In this document: positions 1 through 9,110 of the stretch, one piece after another | Layout of the letters: every line of letters begins with the position of its first letter | Position numbering within the stretch: the first letter of the stretch is position 1 | Source: Planctomycetota bacterium | Lineage (GTDB): Bacteria > Planctomycetota > Phycisphaerae > Phycisphaerales > SM1A02 | DNA: 44,225 nucleotides | NCBI GenBank assembly: GCA_003671055.1 | Contig: QWPV01000015.1 | Span: forward strand, 1 to 44,225 | Reading direction: 5' to 3' | Translations under genes and position numbers: made by a program | Notes under the pieces: model-generated | The model's database searches: none | Told to the model about the DNA's origin: nothing | Seen by the model: the letters and a program-made list of their open reading frames with translations, nothing else

Positions 1-3000
1 GCTTTCGCAGGCGCTTCCTCAAGTTGCTTGAGCACCATCGCGATGACTTCAAAGCTCGGCTCATCCGCAGTCACGACGAGCGCGTTCGATCGCTTGTCCG
101 CAACGATGCGCGCATTGACCTGCACCGCAGGAGCATCTGGATTCACTTTGATCGCAACACCTTGCGTGCGACCCTTCGAGTCGAGTTGCAATGCTTGCGT
201 GAGAATACGAACGGCTTCTTCGGCTTTCGCGTTCGTGAGTTGGAAGGTTCGGATCGCGGTCTCGTCCGCACTTGAGGGCGAATCAAGACGATCCATCAAC
301 GCGCGAACTTGTTCGAACTGCGTCGCTGGGGCGTTGAGAACGATGCTATTCGTCCGAACGTCAGGCGTTGCAATCACGCCTTGCACATCAGATCCACGCT
401 TCGCGAATTGCTCGCTAATCAACCGCGCGACATCCGACGCTTGCGCCTTCTTCAGCACAATAATTTCAATGCGACGATCCACGCCTGATGCAGGGAGGTC
501 GAGCTTCGCGAGTAAGTCTCGGATGATGCGAAGGTCTTCGGCAGTGCCCGCGACCAAGAGCGCGCCACCAGCGGCTGAAGGAATCACGGTTGCGCTCGAC
601 GCGCTTCCCGATGCGGCGGTGCTCTCCTCGAGGAAGGACTTGAGTGACTGCGCAAGTTCGGGCGCTTGCACGAACTGCACTGGCAAGACTGCTGACTCAC
701 GATCAGGCGCAGCGAGTGAACTCTCGAGTGAGGAGAGCAGCGACGCGACTGCTTCGTGTTGCTTCGTCGTCGCGCGCACAACAATCTGCCGCGATCGTGG
801 ACTTGCAAAGAGCGAGGAACGACCACTCGTCGATCCCGCTTGCCCTTCACCTGGTCGTTGCGCGCGCTCACCGAGCGTCTCGCGAGCAAGCATTGCGAGT
901 GTGTCAACATCGCCATGCTTGACTGCATAGACCTTAACGACGCGCTGTTCAGCCTCCGTAGGTGCAACATCAAGCGACGTCACGATTTCCTGCACAAGTC
1001 CGTAGCGGTCGCCACGACCTGCGACGATCAGTACGTTTCGTCGATCATCGGCGCGCACGGAGACTGAGTCTTCCGCACCAGCGCCGCCCATCTCATTAAG
1101 CAGCGTCTCGACCGTCCGCGCAACTTCGCCCGCGCGTGCGTGCGCGAGTGGAATGACCCGGAACTGAAACTCGCGCGCTGCTTCTGGCACATCGAACACC
1201 TGCACGAGTTCCGTGATCTCCACAAGATCCGTCTCGCTCGCGGCAACAAAGACACTCGCGCTGCGTGGATCTCCCACGATCGACACGGTGCGCGCACCAA
1301 TTCGCGTGCGTCCGCCGGAAGCCAAGCGCGCGCGATCATCAAACAATTTCTGCAGTGCCTCTGCGACGCGCATTGCATCCGCGTGCTTGAGCGCGATCGG
1401 TCGCACTTTGAATTCCGCCGAAACAGGTCGATCGATTTCCTTCAGCAGCGTGCGGATCTCTGCGCGCACCGCATCATCCGCGCGCACAAGCAGAACACCC
1501 GCGCCATCCTCTGCGATCACAAGCACCGACGCGCGACGCTCACGGTCGCTGCCCACCACGACTTGCTCAATCATCTTCGCCGCTGCACTCGGCGCAAGCG
1601 CGACAAGCGGAATCACTTCGAGCGGCTTCGCTTCACTTGCGACAGGCTGATCAAGCGTTGCGACGAGACCATCAAGATCCTCGAAGTCGCCAGCGCCACT
1701 TATAACGATGGAGTTCGTGCGCACATCGGCAGCGAACTCTGGCGTGCGAACCACGATCCCCTGCTGCGAGAGCCCGCGCCCTCGTGCCGCGTAGATCTGC
1801 GTGAGCGTTGCAGCTAAGTCAACAGCTTTCGCGTTCTTCACAGGAAGAATGCGCACCGTGGGTAACGCGGCGATTTGTTCACGATCGATATACGCGATGA
1901 AGCGATCCGCAAACGCGATTGCTTCGGGTGATCCAATCACCGTCACCGCATTTGCGCCTGCCTCAGCAAACACACGAACGCGCGAAGGGTCGAACGCAAG
2001 TTGTTCCGCACCTTCGCCGCCAGTGCCAAGCGTCACTGCGAGTGAACGCAAGCGCGCACTACCAGTTCCCGGTTGAGCGAGTTGACGAAATGATTCCGCT
2101 ACACGAGTGCTCGATGCGTTCACGAGCGGATATGAACGCACCACGACACGCTCCGTCGCCGATCCACGCGCAAGCGTTGCGATCAATTGACCGACAGATT
2201 CAAAGTCCGCATCACTCGCCATGACCAACAACGAACGCTGCTCAAGATCCGCAACAATCGCAACACGCTTCGCAAGGTCGCCAGGCGCACCGCCATTGGG
2301 CGTCATCTTCGATACTGCTTGTTGCACAACGGCCGCGAGTTGCGCGGCATCCACGCTTGCAGGCAGAGGAATCGCGCGCACCTTTGTCGCACCCTTGGGC
2401 AAGCCTTTGGACGCTTGCTCAATGAGTTTCATCACACGCTCAATCTCTTTCGGACTACCGAGAAGGAGAAGGCTGTTCGACGCTTCGTCCACGGCGATCG
2501 TGACTCCGCCTTCTTCGACGGGTTCCGTCGGGCGCACGGGAAGCACGATGGGCTTGTCAGTGGACGATGGCGCGAGCGTTGGCGGTGTTGCAATCGGTGC
2601 GCCGTCTTGCGCCACCATCGTGAATAGTGACGAGAAAACATGCACCGCGAAAGGCATGCGCGGCGCGCCCGCATGCGAACGACCAGCTTCAGGTGGCACG
2701 GCGGTCGGCGTGGGGCTCGCTGCCTCTGGCTCGTATCGCTTGAGCAACTCATCAACGGAAATCACTTCAATGCCGCCTTGTTGCGATTCCAACATGCGTC
2801 GCAGCAACGCCGCAACTTCAATCGCCGACGCGCCCGCTCCATCGAGCGGCACCGAACGGAACTGTCTATTGCTCGCAATCGATGCGCGGTCGAGCTTCGC
2901 AACGATCTTTTCAATCGCGGCGTACTGCTCTTCCGTTGCGCGAACAAGCAGCGAGTTACTCGACACATTCACTCGGATGACCGGCGGCTGCTCAATGCCG

Positions 3001-6000
3001 TCATCCATTTCAAACACGTCCTTCAGTGCGGCAGCAATCTCCGCTGCGTCTGCGTTGCGCACCTCGAGGACCTGCACAAAGCGCGTCGCGCCGCCGGTTG
3101 GCCCCGCGTCGAGTTGCCGAAGCATTTCTTCAGCCGCATCAAGTTGCGAAGGCGTCGCACTAATGATGACTGCATTCAAACGCGCGTCCGCAGCAACTTT
3201 GAGGATCGGCTCCTGCGCCGCTTGCACGCCGCCGCGCGTGAATGCGCGACCTTGACGCGCCGTGTCGTCAACGAGCAATCGTTGGATGAGTGGCGCGAGT
3301 ATCTCCGCACGAGCGACCTTGAGAAACACGGTGCGAACACGCGCTGCGTCGCGCGGGCCTTGTACGTCAATCGCTGCGATGATCTTGTCCGACTCAGCAA
3401 GCAATTCAGGCGAGCCTGTCACGACGAGTGCGTTGCTCGATGGTTCCGCAGTAACCACTGGCTTTCGAAACTTTGGGTCGGCACTACTCCTTGCGTCGAG
3501 TGCTTGTTGCACACTCAGCGCGACATCAGCAGCCGACGCTTGTACGAGTGAGTACACGCGCGTCTCTGTCGTCACGCCTTCTTGGCGAGGCGCATCAAGT
3601 TGCGCGATGATCTCATTCGCCATCGGCATCAGCGTGGTGGGCGCAGTGATGATGACACGCATGTTGAGCGAATCCGCAACAACACGCGGCTCTGCTACTG
3701 GAAGCCCGGCCTTCACGATTGCGCTGAGCGCTTGCGGCCAGCGCGTGCGGTCGCTCAACATCGGTTGCAGTGCAGCAACGATGGTTTCTGGAGCGATGAA
3801 TCGCACAGGCACGACGCGAATATCGCTACTCGGAGCAGCGAACGCTTCCGCATCGAGACTCGTGAGAATGCCGCGCGCACGTTCCGCTTCGTCCTTCGAG
3901 CCAACGATGAGAATCGTTGCGCTTCCCGCAGGCACACTCAATTCCACTTTGAGCGCGCCGCTTGAAACGCTCGTGCGCTCAAGCACACGCGTGACCTGCT
4001 CAGCCAACTGACGCGCATCGCCCTTCGCAGGCGTATAGACAAACCATGTGCGATCAGCAAGATCGAGTGGCGAATCGAGATGCGTGATCAGACCTTCCGC
4101 AATGATCATGATCCGCGACGCACCACTCACGATGAGCGAGTTCGTGCGTGGATCTGCTTCGACACGCACAGGCGGCGTCGCATCGGGCTGTCCACGATTG
4201 CGGCGCATTCGCTCGAGCACGATGCGCGGATCGGTTTCCTGTTGATCCGCAAGCAATCGCTGCACGAGCGGTGCGACTTTCGCGGCGTCTGCATGCTTGA
4301 GAGAAAATGTCTTCGCATCCACGGCGTCGAGATTCGGAGAGTTGTCCAACTCCGTAATCAGCTTCTCCGCAATCGCGAGGTCGGAAGAACGACCGACAAG
4401 CAGCAGTGCATTCGAGCCACTCGCTGGCATCACTTTGACGCTGACCGCTTCGCCTGTTGCAGGATTGATAGCTCCAGCAAGCGCTTGCGTGAGTGACTGG
4501 GCTATGCCTGCAGCATCCGCATATTGCAACGGTCGCACACGCACACTCGCATCATCAAACGCGCCGACAGCTCCCTCTTGTGTTGATGAGCCTGGCGCTC
4601 CATCGAGCTGCAGGATGAGTGCTTCGGCAACTGGCATCAGCACATCAGGCGCACTCACGATGATCGTGTTCGAGCGGCGATCCGCAGCAACATCAAGGGC
4701 GCGTGCGCCGTCGCCGCGAAGACCTGGCTCCACTTGCGCGAGTCTTCCGGAGAGCGTTTCTTTCAAGAGCGGCGCAAGTTGATCCGCGCGCGCAGACTTC
4801 AACTTGAATACGCGCAACGTCGTTGCGGGAATGCTCGAGCCTTGCACGCCCTTCACGAGCGATTCAACTTTCACAAAAATATCAGGAGGCCCACTCACCA
4901 CAAGCGTCTTCGACACCGGTTCCGTGCTCACCACTGCTTGCGAGCTGCCTGGACCGAGTTGACTTGCTTGCGCGAGTTGGCGCAGCGTCGCCGCGATTGC
5001 ATCGAGGCTTCCATCCGTCACCTTCCACGTGCGAATCTCGGCTGGCGCAGCTTCCTGTTGACTATCGAGTTGCTCCACAAGTTTGGAGAAGCCCGGCATG
5101 CGCGCAATCGGCGCGTCAACAATCAACGCATTCATCTGCGCATCTGCACGCACAACAACTTCGCGCGGCTTCGCAAGTTCCGGACGCGGACGACCGCGCG
5201 GATCAACCGGCACTGTGGGCTGCGGGAACATCTCATCGAGCGTCTTCGCAAGATCAGTCGCTCGCGCAACCTTGAGTGGGAAGATTCGAATCTCGCGATC
5301 GTCAGCGTTGCCCTTGTTCGCGTCGTTGAGATCGGCAATGACTGCTTCGATCTCGGGAAGCAAATCAGCGTGCGCAGACACGATGATCGCATTCGTCTGT
5401 GGCTCCGCTGTAATCGACACTGGGCGCGCGCTGCGATCTTCAAGCGAGCGCGATGCATAGGTATTCGTCAACGCCAGCGCGAGGACGGATGCATCCGCGG
5501 TGCGAAGCTGCAAGATGCGAATCGGCGGCGCGACACCCGACTGCACATCGATCGACTTCAACAGACTCGCAAGCAGTTGATGCTGGGTGCCAGTCGCAGC
5601 GATGAGTAGCGAATTCGTCTTGTCAATTGCATCGATGATCGGCTCGCGCGCGAATCCAGCGGCTGTACTGAGCCGCCCTTGCGCCATGCCTTCCAAGAAC
5701 ACCTTCGCATCCGCTGCCTTCGCATACTGCAGTGGAACAACACGAATGTCCGCGGGCGGCGCTTGTGCGCGCAACACTTGATCGCACGCAGTCGCGAATC
5801 GCGTGGTTGCTTCTTCGGTACCTGAAATCAGCACTGTTCCATTCGTAGCGTCGACTTCAACCACGACTTCCGGAGTCGCACCCGCTGGCATCTCACTCGC
5901 AAGAAGTTTGCTCACGCGCTCAGCGAGCAGCGTTGGATCGAGTGCCAGTGCATCGATCACGCGCAATGTCTTGCGCACAGGAACCGCTTGAAGTTGCTCA

Positions 6001-9000
6001 AGGAGTTCTTCGGTCTTCTCAAAGGTTGTGGTGTCGCCCGCGACGATCAATGTGCGACTGTCGATCGACGTCTGCACGAGCACTTCAACAGCCTTGCCGC
6101 CGTTCACCGCTTGCGCACTGAGCATGCCGCGCGCTGCGAGGTCTCGCAAGTTCTGCGCAATCTTCTCCATATCGCCGCGCTCAACGTGATAGGTGCGCAG
6201 CGTCGCTTGTGGTGGCAGTGGAATGCGATCGAGTTCGGCAACGAGCGATTCGAAACTGACACGACGCTCTTTCGGTGCTTCAACGATCAGCGAGTTCGTT
6301 GTCGGATCGGCAGCAACGAACACTTCCTTCGGCTTCTGCAAGTGTGGAAGCGGTCGACCGCGTGAGTCGAGCGGCATGGGCGGAACTGGGAAGAGTCGAT
6401 CAAGCGCGAGAGCGAGGTCGGCTGCCTTCGCGGCCTTCAGTCCAACCACAAACGTTTCGCGCGCAGAAGCCTGACTCGTATCGCCCGCGCGATTCAATTG
6501 CTCAACAAACTCCTTCACGGAATCAAACAGTGCGGGGTGCGCACTCACGACGAGCGTGTTGGTCGATGCGTCCGCTTCAATCTTGAGCGGCTTCAGCCGT
6601 CGCTCCTCGGGTGCACGCTGTTCAAAGCGTGCGTTCAACATCGCCGCAATCTGCAGCGCATCGCCCGCGCGAAGTTGCAAGAGCCGCATGGGCTGCAACT
6701 CTCCGGACGTGGAAACATCGAGTTCGCGGACAAGTGATTCCAACATCGCAACTTGTGCCGCTTCGCCAACGACGAAGATTGTGTTCGTCGCGTCGACCAC
6801 TTCAATCGTCGCGTTCTGCACCGTGCGCGAGGGATCAATGAGCGTGGACTTCGCCACCAACTCGATAAGGATTGGCGCGATCTCCGATGCCTTCCCCTGC
6901 TTCACTGCGATCATCTTGCCTGAACGCGGTGGCGGCATGAGTTGACGCGCTTGCTGCAACGCCTGCTGATAGTTCGCGACGCTCTCGCGCGATCCACTGA
7001 GAATCAACATGCCGCTCTGCGCGTCGGCTTCAATCGTGGGGCGATCCATTTCGCCAGGCTTTGCGCCGCGCGCGAGCACTGTAAACACCGTGTCCGCGCG
7101 CTGCATCAACTGCACTGGATCGATGCCCGCCATCGGAACCGTCTGTACTTGCCATGAGCCTGGTGCCATGTGATCAAGCGACTGCACGAGCGATTGGAGT
7201 GTCGCGAATTGATCAGGTCTCGCACTCACAAGGAGCGAATGCGTTGCATCCATCGCTTCGACATCGGGTGCAGCAAACTCCGAACCATCGCGAGGATCAA
7301 GCATCTGCTTCGAGAGTGCTTGGACTTGCGCAGCGATCGCGGATGGAAGTGCGTTCTTCACTTCAAGTACGCGCGTTTCACGCTCGGCAGGTCGACTCTG
7401 CTCCAACTGCGCGAGCAATGCGGCGAAGCGTTCGATGGACTGTGCGCTTCCGATGAGCACGAGCTGACGACTCGTTGGATCGAGTTCGATGCGGATCGAA
7501 CGCGACACATCAGCGGCCGGCGTCTGCGCTTCAAAGAGTTCGCGCGCGCGAGCGACCATTGCTTCTGGTTGCGGCGAAGTCACCTTCAACAATCGAACCT
7601 GTCGCTCGATGTTGGCAGGAAGATCGAGCACTGTGACGATCTCGCGAATGCCAGTGATATCTGTGCTATCCGCTGACACGAGAATCGTGCGGCCATCCGG
7701 ACCACCGACAACCGTGACATCCGTTTGCTGTCGCGAAGTGAGCAGCGACTTCAACGCTTGCAACACCGTGTCGGATGTTGCGTTCGTCAGTGGAATCGCC
7801 GCGATCGCGCGATCGCCACGCAATCGCTCGCCGCGAACCATGCCGGGCTTCAGCGTGAAGCCTTCCATCTCCGCAACAAAGCGCTCTGCGTCATCGATGG
7901 AATCGAGTGAACCCACGAGCGTGACGCGACGCGCTTCTGGCAGCGCAACAACCGTCGGTCGTTTCTCTGGTGGATAGCCCGCGAACAATTGTTCGAGCCG
8001 AGACTTCGCGTCCACTGCTTCGATCTTCGTGAGCGTGAGCGTCTTCATGCCTCGACCAGGCGCGGCTGTCGCTGTTGCGCCGCCGAGCGCGGGCACATCA
8101 AGCAACTCAATCGTCTGCATCACTTGATCGATCTTCGCACGGGAACCGCGTGCAACGATGGAGTTCGTGCGGTCATCTGCAGCGAGCACTAATCCAGAGA
8201 CGCGATTCTCTTCAACTTTCGAGCGCTTGCCGTCGGCGGCGTTGATGATGTACTCCACGACGCGTTCACCCATGAGCGCACTCAGGCTCTTGAGCAATTC
8301 CGATGCTTTCGCGTTGCGAATCGGGATGAGCTCGATGATATTTTCAACATCTTTGCGATCGAGTTCATCGATGATGCGCTGCAAGCGTCGCACTTGCGCG
8401 GCGGTTTCGACAAGCAACACTGCGTTCTGTTGTTCAAGCGCCGTCACTGAGCCGTAACTTGCGACGAGATTCTTGAGCTGCTCTGCGACACCCTTCGCTT
8501 GCGCGTTCATCAGCGGCAGCAGCACAGTGACAATCGTGTCGTCACTCACTTGCGCAGGAATCGTGCCCACATAGGTCGGCACGTTCTCGCGCTTCATGTC
8601 ATCTAACTTCTGCAGGAATAGTCGACCTCCCTCCGCGCGCAACATGCAGTTCTGCGTTTGAAGAAGGATGTTCAGCGTTTGCAGCGCTTCATCAAGCGAG
8701 TAGTCGCGCGGCGAGATGTAGTCGACCGTGCCGACAGGAACTTCAATCTCGCGAACCACTGGCCAACCAGTTGTCCTGCTGAAGTAATCGAGAATCTGGT
8801 CGTAGGTTTGTCCCTTGAAATTGAAACGGAAGCGCGAAGCTGGAGCGGCGTCCTTCGGAGGTGCTGTAACCGCATCCTGTGTAGTGACGGGCGCGCCGGA
8901 TTGTGGAGTTGCAATCGCGGCGCCGTTCGAGAGGCAGCCAACCACGGTGAGGAGTGAAAGCGTTTGTTTCGGCAGCCGTGCTTTACGCTTGGTGTTTCCG

Positions 9001-9050
9001 GAACGCGCCTTCGCATCGGTCTTGGGCTTCTTCGGCTTCGAATCTCTCAT
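1..9050 (-). CDS. Giant secretin-family protein (GspD-like), 3' end beyond window
   Basis: The reading frame is open from the ATG at 9050 to the window edge (3016 codons, no stop). It starts with a basic stretch (residues 4-28) and a short hydrophobic segment (30-46), either an ordinary signal peptide or a lipoprotein signal with the lipobox VVGC at Cys39. Residues about 73-150 look like an N0/STN domain. From about residue 155 onward there are some 35 consecutive N1-like (secretin_N/NolW) domains of about 80 residues, each with a core like AD.RTNSLIV followed by a helix ending in LD. A GGAGAGAGG ribosome binding site precedes the ATG. It is the last visible gene of the type II secretion operon, where gspD is expected. 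GspD proteins are usually about 650-750 residues. The membrane-inserting C-terminal secretin domain is not visible, so calling it a pore is inference; a secretin-like scaffold without a pore is the alternative. Confidence 0.85.
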   Translation of the reverse strand, partial: MRDSKPKKPKTDAKARSGNTKRKARLPKQTLSLLTVVGCLSNGAAIATPQSGAPVTTQDAVTAPPKDAAPASRFRFNFKGQTYDQILDYFSRTTGWPVVREIEVPVGTVDYISPRDYSLDEALQTLNILLQTQNCMLRAEGGRLFLQKLDDMKRENVPTYVGTIPAQVSDDTIVTVLLPLMNAQAKGVAEQLKNLVASYGSVTALEQQNAVLLVETAAQVRRLQRIIDELDRKDVENIIELIPIRNAKASELLKSLSALMGERVVEYIINAADGKRSKVEENRVSGLVLAADDRTNSIVARGSRAKIDQVMQTIELLDVPALGGATATAAPGRGMKTLTLTKIEAVDAKSRLEQLFAGYPPEKRPTVVALPEARRVTLVGSLDSIDDAERFVAEMEGFTLKPGMVRGERLRGDRAIAAIPLTNATSDTVLQALKSLLTSRQQTDVTVVGGPDGRTILVSADSTDITGIREIVTVLDLPANIERQVRLLKVTSPQPEAMVARARELFEAQTPAADVSRSIRIELDPTSRQLVLIGSAQSIERFAALLAQLEQSRPAERETRVLEVKNALPSAIAAQVQALSKQMLDPRDGSEFAAPDVEAMDATHSLLVSARPDQFATLQSLVQSLDHMAPGSWQVQTVPMAGIDPVQLMQRADTVFTVLARGAKPGEMDRPTIEADAQSGMLILSGSRESVANYQQALQQARQLMPPPRSGKMIAVKQGKASEIAPILIELVAKSTLIDPSRTVQNATIEVVDATNTIFVVGEAAQVAMLESLVRELDVSTSGELQPMRLLQLRAGDALQIAAMLNARFEQRAPEERRLKPLKIEADASTNTLVVSAHPALFDSVKEFVEQLNRAGDTSQASARETFVVGLKAAKAADLALALDRLFPVPPMPLDSRGRPLPHLQKPKEVFVAADPTTNSLIVEAPKERRVSFESLVAELDRIPLPPQATLRTYHVERGDMEKIAQNLRDLAARGMLSAQAVNGGKAVEVLVQTSIDSRTLIVAGDTTTFEKTEELLEQLQAVPVRKTLRVIDALALDPTLLAERVSKLLASEMPAGATPEVVVEVDATNGTVLISGTEEATTRFATACDQVLRAQAPPADIRVVPLQYAKAADAKVFLEGMAQGRLSTAAGFAREPIIDAIDKTNSLLIAATGTQHQLLASLLKSIDVQSGVAPPIRILQLRTADASVLALALTNTYASRSLEDRSARPVSITAEPQTNAIIVSAHADLLPEIEAVIADLNDANKGNADDREIRIFPLKVARATDLAKTLDEMFPQPTVPVDPRGRPRPELAKPREVVVRADAQMNALIVDAPIARMPGFSKLVEQLDSQQEAAPAEIRTWKVTDGSLDAIAATLRQLAQASQLGPGSSQAVVSTEPVSKTLVVSGPPDIFVKVESLVKGVQGSSIPATTLRVFKLKSARADQLAPLLKETLSGRLAQVEPGLRGDGARALDVAADRRSNTIIVSAPDVLMPVAEALILQLDGAPGSSTQEGAVGAFDDASVRVRPLQYADAAGIAQSLTQALAGAINPATGEAVSVKVMPASGSNALLLVGRSSDLAIAEKLITELDNSPNLDAVDAKTFSLKHADAAKVAPLVQRLLADQQETDPRIVLERMRRNRGQPDATPPVRVEADPRTNSLIVSGASRIMIIAEGLITHLDSPLDLADRTWFVYTPAKGDARQLAEQVTRVLERTSVSSGALKVELSVPAGSATILIVGSKDEAERARGILTSLDAEAFAAPSSDIRVVPVRFIAPETIVAALQPMLSDRTRWPQALSAIVKAGLPVAEPRVVADSLNMRVIITAPTTLMPMANEIIAQLDAPRQEGVTTETRVYSLVQASAADVALSVQQALDARSSADPKFRKPVVTAEPSSNALVVTGSPELLAESDKIIAAIDVQGPRDAARVRTVFLKVARAEILAPLIQRLLVDDTARQGRAFTRGGVQAAQEPILKVAADARLNAVIISATPSQLDAAEEMLRQLDAGPTGGATRFVQVLEVRNADAAEIAAALKDVFEMDDGIEQPPVIRVNVSSNSLLVRATEEQYAAIEKIVAKLDRASIASNRQFRSVPLDGAGASAIEVAALLRRMLESQQGGIEVISVDELLKRYEPEAASPTPTAVPPEAGRSHAGAPRMPFAVHVFSSLFTMVAQDGAPIATPPTLAPSSTDKPIVLPVRPTEPVEEGGVTIAVDEASNSLLLLGSPKEIERVMKLIEQASKGLPKGATKVRAIPLPASVDAAQLAAVVQQAVSKMTPNGGAPGDLAKRVAIVADLEQRSLLVMASDADFESVGQLIATLARGSATERVVVRSYPLVNASSTRVAESFRQLAQPGTGSARLRSLAVTLGTGGEGAEQLAFDPSRVRVFAEAGANAVTVIGSPEAIAFADRFIAYIDREQIAALPTVRILPVKNAKAVDLAATLTQIYAARGRGLSQQGIVVRTPEFAADVRTNSIVISGAGDFEDLDGLVATLDQPVASEAKPLEVIPLVALAPSAAAKMIEQVVVGSDRERRASVLVIAEDGAGVLLVRADDAVRAEIRTLLKEIDRPVSAEFKVRPIALKHADAMRVAEALQKLFDDRARLASGGRTRIGARTVSIVGDPRSASVFVAASETDLVEITELVQVFDVPEAAREFQFRVIPLAHARAGEVARTVETLLNEMGGAGAEDSVSVRADDRRNVLIVAGRGDRYGLVQEIVTSLDVAPTEAEQRVVKVYAVKHGDVDTLAMLARETLGERAQRPGEGQAGSTSGRSSLFASPRSRQIVVRATTKQHEAVASLLSSLESSLAAPDRESAVLPVQFVQAPELAQSLKSFLEESTAASGSASSATVIPSAAGGALLVAGTAEDLRIIRDLLAKLDLPASGVDRRIEIIVLKKAQASDVARLISEQFAKRGSDVQGVIATPDVRTNSIVLNAPATQFEQVRALMDRLDSPSSADETAIRTFQLTNAKAEEAVRILTQALQLDSKGRTQGVAIKVNPDAPAVQVNARIVADKRSNALVVTADEPSFEVIAMVLKQLEEAPAK
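3..8586 (-). repeat. About 35 tandem N1/NolW-domain coding repeats
   Basis: The repeats are visible at protein level. Each unit of about 75-90 residues has a strand like R(V/I)xxLxxAxA, a helix, a second strand with D-x-R-(T/S)-N-(S/A)-(L/I)-(I/V)-V, and a final helix ending L(D/E). The count of 35 comes from my manual segmentation and may be off by one or two because some units lack the Asn core (for example near residues 260 and 2750). DNA identity between units is too low for a recent minisatellite, so the array is old. One unit, near residues 2095-2190, is interrupted by a proline-rich linker with a hydrophobic patch. Confidence 0.8.
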
Positions 9051-9110
9051 ACAAATCTGCCTCTCTCCGCCTCAAATGCAGGCGGCGTGAACATGCTTCT
9101 AACGCATTAC

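Noticed and set aside
2221-3255. Long plus-strand open frame of 344 codons, and others like it across 1-8500
   Set aside because: They lie opposite the giant secretin gene. Their products are Ser/Ala/Thr/Arg-rich without domain features and arise from the codon bias of the minus-strand frame, which is continuous and full of family motifs.
3-8586. Giant gene considered as an assembly-collapsed or artefactual repeat
   Set aside because: The units differ strongly in DNA and protein sequence, the frame is intact for 3016 codons, and the operon context is coherent.
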